Part shown: piece after piece, positions 26,541 through 34,928 of the stretch
Position numbering within the stretch: the first letter of the stretch is position 1
How the letters are laid out: every line of letters begins with the position of its first letter
DNA from: an uncultured Collinsella sp.
Lineage (GTDB): Bacteria; Actinomycetota; Coriobacteriia; Coriobacteriales; Coriobacteriaceae
Reading direction: 5' to 3'
Assembly (NCBI GenBank): GCA_900541855.1
Contig: UQLD01000005.1
Span: 48,292 to 112,291 of the forward strand
DNA length: 64,000 nucleotides
Notes under the pieces: model-generated
What the model was told of the DNA's origin: nothing
The model's input: only the letters and a program-made list of their open reading frames with translations
Database searches by the model: none
Translations under genes and position numbers: made by a program

Positions 26541-29423
26541 CTAAATAAACACGTCGACGAGGATGGGCATAAGGTTGAGCAGGCCAAACACCAGCGCCAC
26601 GCCCCAGCCGAGCTTAAAGCAGCTGCGCCAGGTGCTGCGTGCGAAGGTGTTGTCGATCAGCACCTCGACAAAATACGTCGCAGCCATCACGACCAGGGCG
26701 ACCAGCCAGCTCACCGGGTTGTCCCAAACAAAGAACATGCCCACCCACATCAAAAACAGCACGGTCTCGCACCAGTGCATAAGGGTCATCTTGGCCAGCG
26801 TGCCGCCGCTCATCTCGGTGGCGACGCCCTGGACAATCTCCTGATGCGCGTGATGCGAGTACGAAAGGTCGAACGGCGACTTGCGTAGCTTGATGGTGAG
26901 TACCGCAAGCAGCGCCAAGAAAATGGGCGCACTGTACGCGATGATGGGCGCCGACTGCCCGGTTACGGCGATGGAGTCGAAGCTATCGGTAGCAAGGTAC
27001 AGGCCCACGCTCATCAGCAAAACGGCGGGCTCGTAACTCATGACCTGTAGCAGCTCGCGGTCGGCGCCGACCTGGGCAAACGGGCTTTGCGTCGAGGCGG
27101 ACGCCAGCACCACAAAGATTGCAGCGAGGGTAACCATAAAAGCGCACAGCAGCGTGTTGGAGCCCGACACAAAGATGCCGCCGCCCACGACGGTGAAGAT
27201 GAGCGCGCACGCCATGTAGGTATCGTCCATGGTGTTTACGCTGGCAGGGGCCTTTCGCAGCAGCTTGGCAACGTCGTAGAAGGGCTGCAGCAGGCGCGGG
27301 CCCACGCGGCCCTGCATGCGGGCGGACAGCTTGCGGTCAACGCCGTCGATCAGGCCACCAACCAAAGGCGCCAGCAGGGCAAACACCACGGTACCAATAA
27401 ATATGCCCACGACGCCCGAACCTTCGAAATACTTGCCGCGCAGCACCGAGGGCGCGCTCATGGCAAGCCGCTCGGGCCCAATCCACGCGCAGCACAGCAG
27501 CGCAAACAAGATAATGCTGCAGCACACCACGCTGCCCGCGGGGCCAATACGCTTCTCGCCAAGGGCGTCCTCCGAGTACCAATTTCGCTTTTCGGCCTTC
27601 ACCTCGTGTCCCATCGAGCCGCGGAAATGGCGGTAATTGTCGGTTCCCACACCCGAAAGATATACGTTTACGTGCGGTTTGTTGCTCACGCGGAATGAAG
27701 TCAGCAGCACCACGGCGATAAACGCCACGATAACCACCATCAGATACATGGCGTCCTTGCCAATAACGTACGGCACGCGGCCAAACACCATGGCCAAGTA
27801 AGGCGACACCAGGCCGCTCGAGATAACCGGGAAGGCCACGCAGCACAGAATCAGGAGCGCGGCGATGGTGTTGAGGGCCATCCATTCGGTCTTGTGGACA
27901 TTGACCTCAACGTTTTGAGCCGTGGGGTCGACGCCCGAAAGCTTGGCAAGCCACTTGCCCCAGAAGTAAAACGTCGCGGCCGAGCCAAAGGCAAGCACCA
28001 TGATCATGAGCACGTTGCCGGTCTGCGCAAACGCCACCAGGGCGCCCCACTTGGACACGAGCATGCCAAACGGCGCCACAAACATGCCCATGATGCCCAG
28101 CATCATCAGCCGCGTCAGGTGCGGCATGCGGCTGAACATACCGTCCATGTCCTCGATATTGCGGCTGCCGATATGATGCTCGGCCGTGCCCACGCACAGG
28201 AACAGCAGCGACTTGGCCACCGTGTGGAACAGGATCAGGAAGATGGCCGCCCACACGGCCTCGGGCGCGCCGACACCCAAGCAGGCACTGATGAGGCCCA
28301 GGTTGGAAATGGTGGAGTACGCGAGCACGCGTTTGGCGTTGCTCTGCGAGATGGCCATGAGGGCAGCGAGCAAAAACGTGATGGCACCCACACTCGTGAC
28401 CATAAAGCCAGTCACGGGATAGATGGCATAGAGCGGGCTGAGCTTGACCATCAGGAACACGCCGGCCTTGACCATGGTGGACGAGTGCAGCAGGGCGCTC
28501 GTGGGCGTGGGGGCAACCATGGCACCCAACAGCCAAGTGTGGAACGGCATCTGTGCGGCCTTGGTGAGTGCGGCGAGCGACAGCAGGATGACCGACATCA
28601 CCAGCAGCGCGGATTGCGCGGTTCCGGCGCCGGAAAGCTCGATCATGCCCGAGATGGTCAGCGGCATGCCGTTAACGTGCAGATACATGAGTCCGATCAA
28701 AAACGCGATACCGCCCAGCATGTTGAGAATGATCTGGGTGAAGGCGTTTTTGATGGCCTCGGGCGTGCGCGTGTAGCCAATCATAAGGAACGAGCACACG
28801 GTGGTGATTTCCCAGCCGCAGAACAGCCACTCAAGGTTGTCGCTCGTCACGATGACGAACATGGCCGAGAGGAACAGGAACATAAGCGCCAGGAACTGCG
28901 GGCGACGGTCGGGCGCGGTCTGCCCGCGCAGCGCGGCCTCGTGCTCGTCGTGGGCCTGGAAGTCCTTCATGTAGCCCAGGGCATACACGCAGATTAGGCT
29001 GCCGACGATGCCGACGGCGAGGACCATGATCACGCTCATGTAGTCCAGGTAGAGCGGCGTTGCGATGACGGCTTCGGCCGCGGGCAGCGTCATGGCTGCA
29101 AAGGCGAGCGAGCCCACCAGCTGGACGATGCCGAGCACCGTGGTGAGCGCGTTCCTATATTTGTACGCGTTGTACAGGATGACGGCGCACAGGATGACAT
29201 CGATGACGGAGCTGATGATCGAGAGCACGTGCGAGGTGCCGGGGGCGACCTCAAAGCTCTGCGGACCCGTGCCAAAAAACATGACGGCGACTACAACTGT
29301 CACCGCCATAATAATGCCGGAACCTATGAGCCCCACCGCATCGCAGGCGCGGTCACCGCGCACGAGCAGCATGCCCAGCGCCGGTACCAGCGGAAACAGG
29401 GTAAGGAAATACAGTAGCGTCAT
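26541..29423 (-). CDS. Fused hydrogenase membrane subunit: NuoL/HyfB-like antiporter plus NuoH-like (EchA-EchB fusion)
   Basis: 960 residues in one uninterrupted frame. Residues about 1-640 are an antiporter-type subunit of about 14 spans (the EWLFCGWEITTVCSF and FHTWLLGAMVAPTPTSALLH stretches are characteristic, with the conserved Glu and Lys/His). A hydrophilic linker (KAEKRNWYSEDALGEKR) leads to a NuoH/EchB/HycD domain (about 650-960), with DRKLSARMQGRVGPR matching the quinone-site-like loop of NuoH. In Ech and Hyc these are separate genes. The product would pump ions during ferredoxin-driven H2 formation. First gene of the operon; GGGGGAG precedes the ATG. Confidence 0.9.
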   Translation of the reverse strand: MTLLYFLTLFPLVPALGMLLVRGDRACDAVGLIGSGIIMAVTVVVAVMFFGTGPQSFEVAPGTSHVLSIISSVIDVILCAVILYNAYKYRNALTTVLGIVQLVGSLAFAAMTLPAAEAVIATPLYLDYMSVIMVLAVGIVGSLICVYALGYMKDFQAHDEHEAALRGQTAPDRRPQFLALMFLFLSAMFVIVTSDNLEWLFCGWEITTVCSFLMIGYTRTPEAIKNAFTQIILNMLGGIAFLIGLMYLHVNGMPLTISGMIELSGAGTAQSALLVMSVILLSLAALTKAAQMPFHTWLLGAMVAPTPTSALLHSSTMVKAGVFLMVKLSPLYAIYPVTGFMVTSVGAITFLLAALMAISQSNAKRVLAYSTISNLGLISACLGVGAPEAVWAAIFLILFHTVAKSLLFLCVGTAEHHIGSRNIEDMDGMFSRMPHLTRLMMLGIMGMFVAPFGMLVSKWGALVAFAQTGNVLMIMVLAFGSAATFYFWGKWLAKLSGVDPTAQNVEVNVHKTEWMALNTIAALLILCCVAFPVISSGLVSPYLAMVFGRVPYVIGKDAMYLMVVIVAFIAVVLLTSFRVSNKPHVNVYLSGVGTDNYRHFRGSMGHEVKAEKRNWYSEDALGEKRIGPAGSVVCCSIILFALLCCAWIGPERLAMSAPSVLRGKYFEGSGVVGIFIGTVVFALLAPLVGGLIDGVDRKLSARMQGRVGPRLLQPFYDVAKLLRKAPASVNTMDDTYMACALIFTVVGGGIFVSGSNTLLCAFMVTLAAIFVVLASASTQSPFAQVGADRELLQVMSYEPAVLLMSVGLYLATDSFDSIAVTGQSAPIIAYSAPIFLALLAVLTIKLRKSPFDLSYSHHAHQEIVQGVATEMSGGTLAKMTLMHWCETVLFLMWVGMFFVWDNPVSWLVALVVMAATYFVEVLIDNTFARSTWRSCFKLGWGVALVFGLLNLMPILVDVFI

Positions 29424-29517
29424 ACCATCACTCCCCCATGCAAAAACGCTGCAATTATTTAACGTTATAGCTCAATTGAGGAGTAGCGGCGGCAGGTTTT
29501 CGGTCAATTGGGGAGTT

Positions 29518-30111
29518 TTAGGCGTACGGGGTAAGGAGTCTGTCCTCATTGGAGTAGAGGGGCAACGTTTCCTTACCGCGGCGACAGGCGCGCGGGCCGC
29601 TGCGCGGTTTATTGGCCACGTTGGAGAATGTCCCGATAGGCTCGCACCGGTCCAAAAAGTTGGCGCGGCAAGAAAAATGCGCCCCTGTGGGCGCACCATC
29701 CCGTTTGCTATTTCGCCTTTTAACGCGCGGCTTGCGACCGCGCGGCTTATCGACCAGTGCGGACTCACCGCTCTCGCGGTACTGACGGCACCAAGCCTTG
29801 ACCGAAGACTCGCTGGGAATCTTGTGCTTGATCATGGCCTCGCGAACCGTTAAGCCGTTTTCCAAGCGGTCCTTGACCACGGCGAGCTTAACTTCGTACG
29901 AATAGGTGTGATGATGCGAACCGGCGTTGAGAACGGCGTCGGCACCGCCCACAGCATACGCGCGGGCCCACTGACGAGCTGTGGCCTGGGGAATGCCAAG
30001 CTCCGCGGCGAGGGCGCGATGGCCGACCCCCTCTTGGAGGATCTCGACGGCGCGCTGCCTAACCTCGGGCGCATGCGTGCGAGTCCTAGTTGCTTCCGAC
30101 ATACCTTCCAC
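29518..30111 (-). CDS. Orphan IS3-type transposase OrfA (HTH) fragment
   Basis: 197 residues (GTG 30111, or ATG 30102). Residues about 10-135 hold two helix-turn-helix repeats (VRQRAVEILQEGVGHRALAA; KLAVVKDRLENGLTVREAMI) typical of IS3-family OrfA. The last ~60 residues look like read-through into unrelated DNA. There is no OrfB integrase with DDE residues and no clear terminal repeats, so this is probably a decayed element or a domesticated DNA-binding protein. It lies just upstream of the hydrogenase operon on the same strand. Confidence 0.6.
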   Translation of the reverse strand: MEGMSEATRTRTHAPEVRQRAVEILQEGVGHRALAAELGIPQATARQWARAYAVGGADAVLNAGSHHHTYSYEVKLAVVKDRLENGLTVREAMIKHKIPSESSVKAWCRQYRESGESALVDKPRGRKPRVKRRNSKRDGAPTGAHFSCRANFLDRCEPIGTFSNVANKPRSGPRACRRGKETLPLYSNEDRLLTPYA

Positions 30112-30551
30112 TTCTTAGCCTTAACCGTTAATCTGCTTTCTTACGTGCAAGTTAGATAGTAGCATTTTACTGTTTGCTCAAAGCAGTTAATTAAAATAGA
30201 CGCGGCGTTATCTGGGCATTTGGCACCAAATTACGACATTTCTTTATCGATTATTTACGCTGGTAGCTGACTCGCAGCTAATCGTCATTCGCTTGTCAAC
30301 AAAATTGACATCTCTTTATGTCCTTTGGTATAGAGGATATAGTTATTAACCCCTCCCACAATAATTTTGAGTGATCTGCAATGCAGTAGACGTCCTCACT
30401 CCCCATGATTACCGCGCATTGCCATCCACTGGAGCAAAACAAAAAGGGCGGGACCTGCTGCGCTTGCAGGCCCCGCACCGGTTGACACCCGACGGGACAC
30501 AGCCGGGCGAGACGGATCCGTGCTACCGCCCCGCCTGGCCGCGATGTCCAA
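30112..30551. other. AT-rich intergenic region
   Basis: About 440 bases between the orfA start and the flavoenzyme stop. The part at 30120-30370 is clearly richer in A+T than its surroundings and may hold the orfA promoter and IS debris. Apart from the flavoenzyme terminator I see no gene. Confidence 0.5.
30441..30476 (-). terminator. Rho-independent terminator of the flavoenzyme gene
   Basis: An 11-bp stem (30449-30459 with 30466-30476, one G-U) followed on the minus strand by a five-T run. Confidence 0.75.
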
Positions 30552-32582
30552 CTACAGCTCGTTGGCCGCGTGATACGCCGTGCGAATGGCGCTCGCAATG
30601 TCGGCGGTGCGCTCGCCCGAGCAGTCGCCCACGCAGGTCACGGGCACCGTCACGCCATCCAGGTCAAACGCGTTGGCCTTGGAGCCCACGGCCATCACCA
30701 CGTAATCGCAGGCGATCTTCACCGGCTCCTCGGCGCCGTCCTCGGCGGTGCGAACGGCCTCCACGCCCTCGTCAGTAATGGCGGTCAGGCGGGTCTTCAC
30801 GTGCTGCTCCACGTTGTGCTCGGCAAAGTCGCTCATAATCAGCGGCAGAATGGTCTCAGACTCGCCCGCGGCAATCTTGTCGAGCATCTCCACGATCGCC
30901 ACCTCGCAGCCGTGCTGCAGCAGATACTCGGCAGTCTCGGTGCCCACCAGGCCACCGCCAATGACGGCGACGCGGCCGCTGAGCTCCACCTTGCCGGCCA
31001 GCACGTCCCAGCTCGAGACGACCTTGTCCGAGTCGGCACCCGGAACGGGGATGACCACGTCGTGCGCGCCCACGGCCACAATCGCGGCGTCGGCGGCGTT
31101 GAGGTCCGCGGGGCTAGCGACGTGGTTGAGCTCAACCTTCACGCCCAGGCCAGGCAGAATCTTCTCGTAATACTCGACCGAGCGCATGATCTCGTCCTTG
31201 CGCGGGGGCGCGGCCGCCAGCACAATCTGGCCGCCCAGATGATCGCTCGCCTCGTAGACGGTCACGTTGTAGCCGCGCTTGGCTGCCACGCGCGCGGCCT
31301 CCAGGCCGGCAATACCGCCGCCCACCACGGCGATCTTCTTGTCGCCCTCGCCCGGCTTGATGGCGATGGTCGCCTCGTCGCCGTTCTCGGCATTGAGCAC
31401 GCACGAGATGTACTTGCGGTTTTGAATCGCGTCGACGCAGCCCTTGTTGCAGTTGAGGCACTCGCGGATGGGCTCACCCGTGGCGGCCTTCAGCGCAATG
31501 TCGGGGTCGCACATGAGCGAGCGGCCATAGGCGATGATGTCGGCGGCGCCGTCTTCCAGAATCTTCTCGCCGGCCTCGACCGAAACCACGCGGCCGACGG
31601 TTGCCACCGGCACGGAGACCAGGGCCTTGACGCGCTCGGCCACGGGCAGCGTCCAGTTGTAGGGCATGGCGCCCATGGGCGGAATGGTGTCGCCCATGTT
31701 GCCGGTATGGTTGGCCTGCGCGACCTGGATCATGTCGATGCCCGCGCCCTCGAGCAGCTTGGCGAACTCGCAGGCCTCGTCGGGCAGCAGGCCGCCCTTG
31801 CCGCGCGGCGTGCCGTCGGGGTTCTCCATGATCACGGGGAGCTTGTACTCCACCATCAGCCCCGGCGCGGCCTCCTTAATGGCAGCGACGACCTCCAGCG
31901 CATAGCGAACGCGGTTCTCGAACGAGCCGCCGTACTCGTCGGTGCGCTTGTTGAGGATGGCCGAGCACAGCGAACCCACCAGGCGGTCGCCGTGGACCTC
32001 GATGGCGTCGATGCCGGCCTGCTGCGCGCGGGCGGCCGAGGCGGCGATGGCCTCCTTGATCTGGGTGAGCTGCTCTACGCTCGCCTCGTTCACAAAGTGC
32101 TGCATGTCGTGATGCAGCTTGGCGTAGGCCTGCTTGCGGATCTCGTTGGACTCGGCCATCTTGGCGGCGAAGGTCTCCTCGTCGCCGGCGGCTTTGGCCT
32201 CCTGCGCGGCCTTGGCGGCGGCCATGGAACCCATGACCATGCGGCCGACGCCGGGCACGTCGTACTCGGGGTGGAACAGCTGCAGCGCAACCTTGGCACC
32301 GTGCTTGTGGACAGCGTCGGCCAGGGCCTTAAACGTGGGGATCTGGGCGTCGGTCGCCAGCTTGGGCGTGGGGCTCGCAGTCATGACGGGAGCGACGTCG
32401 CCGATGACGATGTAGCTCACGCCGCCACGGGCCAGGCGCTCGTAAAAAGCCAGGCTGCGCTCGCCGATGGAACCGTCGCGCTCCTCGTAGCCGGTGGTCA
32501 GCGGCGGAAACATAATGCGGTTCTTGAGCTCAAGGGGGCCAACCGTAATGGGCTGGAGCAGCTTGGATGCAGGTGTGGTCAT
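30552..32582 (-). CDS. NADH:flavin oxidoreductase, OYE family with 4Fe-4S and FAD/NAD domain (enoate-reductase-like)
   Basis: 676 residues. N-terminal FMN TIM barrel (about 8-370; VEHGxxL-type segment reads IEVHGDRLVG), a 4Fe-4S motif CLNCNKGC with a distal Cys (ISCVLN), then a Rossmann FAD domain (VVGGGIAGLEAA) and NAD domain (VIGGGLVGTETAEYL). This is the architecture of 2,4-dienoyl-CoA reductase, enoate reductases and bile-acid BaiCD/BaiH-type enzymes. Gut Coriobacteria carry many such reductases for alkene groups of diet or host compounds; the substrate is unknown. ATG 32582 has AGAGGA at six bases; ATG 32588 touches that site. Monocistronic. Confidence 0.85.
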   Translation of the reverse strand: MTTPASKLLQPITVGPLELKNRIMFPPLTTGYEERDGSIGERSLAFYERLARGGVSYIVIGDVAPVMTASPTPKLATDAQIPTFKALADAVHKHGAKVALQLFHPEYDVPGVGRMVMGSMAAAKAAQEAKAAGDEETFAAKMAESNEIRKQAYAKLHHDMQHFVNEASVEQLTQIKEAIAASAARAQQAGIDAIEVHGDRLVGSLCSAILNKRTDEYGGSFENRVRYALEVVAAIKEAAPGLMVEYKLPVIMENPDGTPRGKGGLLPDEACEFAKLLEGAGIDMIQVAQANHTGNMGDTIPPMGAMPYNWTLPVAERVKALVSVPVATVGRVVSVEAGEKILEDGAADIIAYGRSLMCDPDIALKAATGEPIRECLNCNKGCVDAIQNRKYISCVLNAENGDEATIAIKPGEGDKKIAVVGGGIAGLEAARVAAKRGYNVTVYEASDHLGGQIVLAAAPPRKDEIMRSVEYYEKILPGLGVKVELNHVASPADLNAADAAIVAVGAHDVVIPVPGADSDKVVSSWDVLAGKVELSGRVAVIGGGLVGTETAEYLLQHGCEVAIVEMLDKIAAGESETILPLIMSDFAEHNVEQHVKTRLTAITDEGVEAVRTAEDGAEEPVKIACDYVVMAVGSKANAFDLDGVTVPVTCVGDCSGERTADIASAIRTAYHAANEL

Positions 32583-32723
32583 GGACATTCCTCTCTTGTA
32601 GGCGCGACGGCGATGATGCCGCGTAGTTGTCTAGAGGATATGGCATGGAGGCACAGCGGCACAACGAAAATCGGCGAATATCAGGTGGCGGCAGGTGGAT
32701 GGGGGTGGGCGGGGCGGCCCTTC

Positions 32724-32790
32724 GGTTTGTCTCAATCTGTAACAGTTACGCGGCAAAACTGGGTCTTACTGTTACAGATCGAGACAAACC
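32724..32790. repeat. Tandem palindrome, unit 1
   Basis: Two 23-bp arms with a single mismatch (GGTTTGTCTCAATCTGTAAC and onward, mirrored at 32768-32790) around a 21-base centre containing CGGCAAAACT. Confidence 0.85.
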
Positions 32791-32809
32791 AAACCCGCCT
32801 GCTAGAAAA

Positions 32810-32870
32810 TCTCAATCTATAACAACAACTCGGCAAAATCCGTCCCTCGTGTTACAGATTTAGACAAACC
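32810..32870. repeat. Tandem palindrome, unit 2
   Basis: Same family as unit 1: TCTCAATCTATAACA on the left, TGTTACAGATTTAGACAAACC on the right (20 bases read from 32851), centre CGGCAAAATC. Arms are less well paired. Confidence 0.75.
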
Positions 32871-32890
32871 GTCCAGGCGGGGACTCAACA

Positions 32891-32945
32891 TCTCAATCTG
32901 TAACACCTAGCCGCCCAAATCGGGTCTAGATGTTACAGATCGAGA
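32891..32945. repeat. Tandem palindrome, unit 3
   Basis: TCTCAATCTGTAACA (32891-32905) and TGTTACAGATCGAGA (32931-32945) pair with one mismatch; centre CCGCCCAAATCGGGTC. The three units repeat at about 80-bp intervals in the gap between the flavoenzyme start and the tRNA. Confidence 0.8.
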
Positions 32946-32994
32946 TTTTGTTTGAGAGGCCGAGAATTGAACCGAAAACACGGTCCCGGAATAA

Positions 32995-33026
32995 CAAAAA
33001 AGCTCGCCGGCTAGGCCGACGAGCTG
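32995..33026 (-). terminator. Rho-independent terminator of the tRNA gene
   Basis: AGCTCGTCGGC, a four-base loop, GCCGGCGAGCT, then a T-run on the minus strand, directly after the tRNA. Confidence 0.85.
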
Positions 33027-33034
33027 CAAGTTCT

Positions 33035-33111
33035 TGGTCGCGGGGGCAGGATTTGAACCTACGACCTCCGGGTTATGAGCCCGGCGAGCTACCAGACTGC
33101 TCCACCCCGCA
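33035..33111 (-). tRNA. tRNA-fMet (initiator), anticodon CAT
   Basis: 77 nt with encoded CCA. The anticodon loop CTCATAA is closed by a CCGGG/CCCGG stem, whose GGG:CCC triplet (positions 29-31 and 39-41) marks initiator tRNAs. Acceptor positions 2-7 pair perfectly. Position 1 is U and 72 is G, in place of the usual C1/A72 mismatch, so the end is still not a Watson-Crick pair. T-arm and D-arm are regular. It has its own promoter and terminator. Confidence 0.95.
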
Positions 33112-33142
33112 ATGTCTGGGCGCCTCATGTGCGCAAGTAAGA

Positions 33143-33171
33143 ATATTACGTGGGAGTTCGGTAAACGGCAA
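33143..33171 (-). promoter_or_regulatory. Promoter of tRNA-fMet
   Basis: On the minus strand TTGCCG (33171-33166), a 17-bp spacer and TAATAT (33148-33143), about 32 bases before the mature 5' end. Confidence 0.7.
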
Positions 33172-33307
33172 GGAAAATCTCGTAGAGCATAATTCCTTCA
33201 TATTTAAACCCCTCAGCCCCTATCACCGTAAACGAATCGCAGCCGAGCGCCGTCGACAGCGCGTATACAATGGTGCGCGTCCTTTTACGCCAACACCGGG
33301 AGTAGAC

Positions 33308-34081
33308 ATGCTGCTCGCTATCGATATGGGAAACACGCAGACGGCCATGGGTCTGTTTGACGGAGACGAGCTGGTGCAGTCGTGGCGCATGCCCACCGAC
33401 CGTTCCTATACCGCCGACGAGATTCACGTGCGCCTGATGGGCTTCTTTAAGATGTACGACCTCTCGCTCGACGCAGTCGATGCAATCGCCTTTGCCGGCG
33501 TAGTGCCGCAGCTCTCGCGCGAGTGGCACGCCGTAGCCGACCGCATCGCAGCGGACGCCATCGTCATCGGCCCGCAGACGGCAGCCGTGACCAAGCTCCG
33601 CGCGGCACGCCCCCAGGCCGTGGGCGCCGACCGCGTTGCCAACGCCGTCGCCGCCGAGACCTTCTACGGCGCGCCGGCGATCGTGGTGGACTTTGGCACC
33701 GCGACCAACATCGACGTCATCGACGAGGACGGTTATTACATTGGCGGAGCGATCGCGCCGGGCATCCGCATTTCGATGGACGCGCTCGCCACCCGAGCCG
33801 CCAAGCTCGCCAGCGTTCCGCTCGAGGCGCCCGAGCATGCCATCGGTCGCGACACCGAAGAGTGCATCAAGGTCGGCGCCGTGATGGGCGCCGCCGCCAT
33901 GGCCGAGGGCCTGGTCGCGCGCATGAAGCGCGAGCTGGGCCGCGACGATGCCACCGTTATCGCCACGGGCGGTCTCGCCGGCATCGTCGCCGATTCGACC
34001 GATGCCTTCGACGTGGTAGACGGACAGCTCACCATCAAGGGTATCTGCGAAATCTACCGCCGCATGCAGGAGCTGGGATAG
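33308..34081 (+). CDS. coaX: Type III pantothenate kinase
   Basis: 257 residues. First step of coenzyme A synthesis, phosphorylating pantothenate. The ASKHA fold is visible: phosphate-1 loop LLAIDMGNTQTAMGLF at the N-terminus, GADRVANAVAA, and the acidic VVDFGTATNIDVID...GGAIAPGI segment. ATG 33308 follows GGGAG and is where family homology begins; the frame is open further upstream only by chance. A TATACAAT -10-like box is at 33264-33271. No pantothenate-synthesis genes are nearby. Confidence 0.95.
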   Translation: MLLAIDMGNTQTAMGLFDGDELVQSWRMPTDRSYTADEIHVRLMGFFKMYDLSLDAVDAIAFAGVVPQLSREWHAVADRIAADAIVIGPQTAAVTKLRAARPQAVGADRVANAVAAETFYGAPAIVVDFGTATNIDVIDEDGYYIGGAIAPGIRISMDALATRAAKLASVPLEAPEHAIGRDTEECIKVGAVMGAAAMAEGLVARMKRELGRDDATVIATGGLAGIVADSTDAFDVVDGQLTIKGICEIYRRMQELG

Positions 34082-34156
34082 AGCAGGGGCTTAAGTCAAG
34101 CACGCCCGATGCCACAGTCCCCGCAAACGTTCGCCAAGCCCATTCCCCAGACAGGC

Positions 34157-34190
34157 GAAACCCTCCCCGGCACAGGCCGAAGAGGGCTTC
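34157..34190 (-). terminator. Terminator of the folPK / biotin-ligase-like operon
   Basis: GAAGCCCTC pairs with GAGGGTTTC (with an inner GC helix) on the minus strand, 37 bases after the last stop. It may also serve coaX from the other side. Confidence 0.55.
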
Positions 34191-34226
34191 GTTGTCATCG
34201 TTATCTTTGAGCGCGGGCGCCTCGCG

Positions 34227-34928
34227 TTACAGCCCGCGAATTCGTACGGCCTCGGGCGGAAACTCCTGCTCGCCGGCATCGGTCTTGATGGTCGCGCGGC
34301 CCCAGATGTCCAGGCCCGCAAACACACCGACCGCAAGCGGCAAGCCGTTGGGAGACACCGCCGCAACCTGGCGGCCCAGCAGCGGCACCATGTCGAAGTA
34401 CTCGCCCAGCACGGGAGCCAGCGGCCCTGCGGCGCCTTGCGGCGTGTTGGCAACAACCGCCCAGGCGTCCACGCGGGCCAGCACGGCGGCGGCCAGCGTC
34501 TCGACCAGCGCTTCGTCAGCCACGTCCACACCAAGCTCGCTCAGCGCCGAACGCTCAATATCCACCGTCACGGCACCGAACATGCCCGCAGCACCGGCAC
34601 CGCCGTTCACGGCAACACGCGCGAGCGACGTCTCAAACGCAGGCGCACCGCACACGATATCGCTCGGCCACTGGATACCCACCTTACCGGCAAGGCCCAA
34701 CCCCGGCGTCGAAGCCGTGCCCACAAGCGCGTCCATCATGCCCATAGCCGCCACAAACGGCAGGCCGTGGAAGGCATGCATGTTCACATCGGGGCGCACG
34801 ACCAGCGAAAACATCAGCGATGCATCGCCCGCGCTCCACGCGCACCAGCCCGCGGACATGCCCTCGCGGCCCGCGTCGCGCGCCGCGTCGAGCTCGGTGC
34901 CAGCGACAACAGCATTCATCTCGATCAT
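34227..34928 (-). CDS. Biotin/lipoate-ligase-fold protein, BirA-like but degenerate
   Basis: 233 residues. The order resembles a BirA catalytic domain: a GREGMSAGWCAW segment where the GRGRxGRxW biotinyl-AMP loop belongs, LMFSLVVRPD, an IQWPSDIV strand where KWPNDI is typical, and a C-terminal Gly-rich SH3-like part (GVFAGLDIWGRATIKTDAGEQEFPPEAVR). The Arg-rich loop and the Lys and Asn of KWPND are lost, so biotinylation activity is doubtful. The ATG directly follows the folPK stop (TAGATG), so it is translationally coupled to folate synthesis. Its role is unknown. Confidence 0.6.
   Translation of the reverse strand: MIEMNAVVAGTELDAARDAGREGMSAGWCAWSAGDASLMFSLVVRPDVNMHAFHGLPFVAAMGMMDALVGTASTPGLGLAGKVGIQWPSDIVCGAPAFETSLARVAVNGGAGAAGMFGAVTVDIERSALSELGVDVADEALVETLAAAVLARVDAWAVVANTPQGAAGPLAPVLGEYFDMVPLLGRQVAAVSPNGLPLAVGVFAGLDIWGRATIKTDAGEQEFPPEAVRIRGL

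Noticed and set aside
23797..29423. Respiratory complex I remnant
   Set aside because: The 49-kDa-like subunit carries both CxxC nickel motifs and a ferredoxin subunit ends the operon, so it is an energy-converting hydrogenase.
29424..30551. Complete insertion sequence
   Set aside because: I could find neither an OrfB with DDE residues nor a credible pair of terminal inverted repeats around orfA.
32724..32945. CRISPR array
   Set aside because: Only three units, each itself a palindrome with a centre that is also related between units. There are no spacer-like unique segments of constant length and no cas genes.
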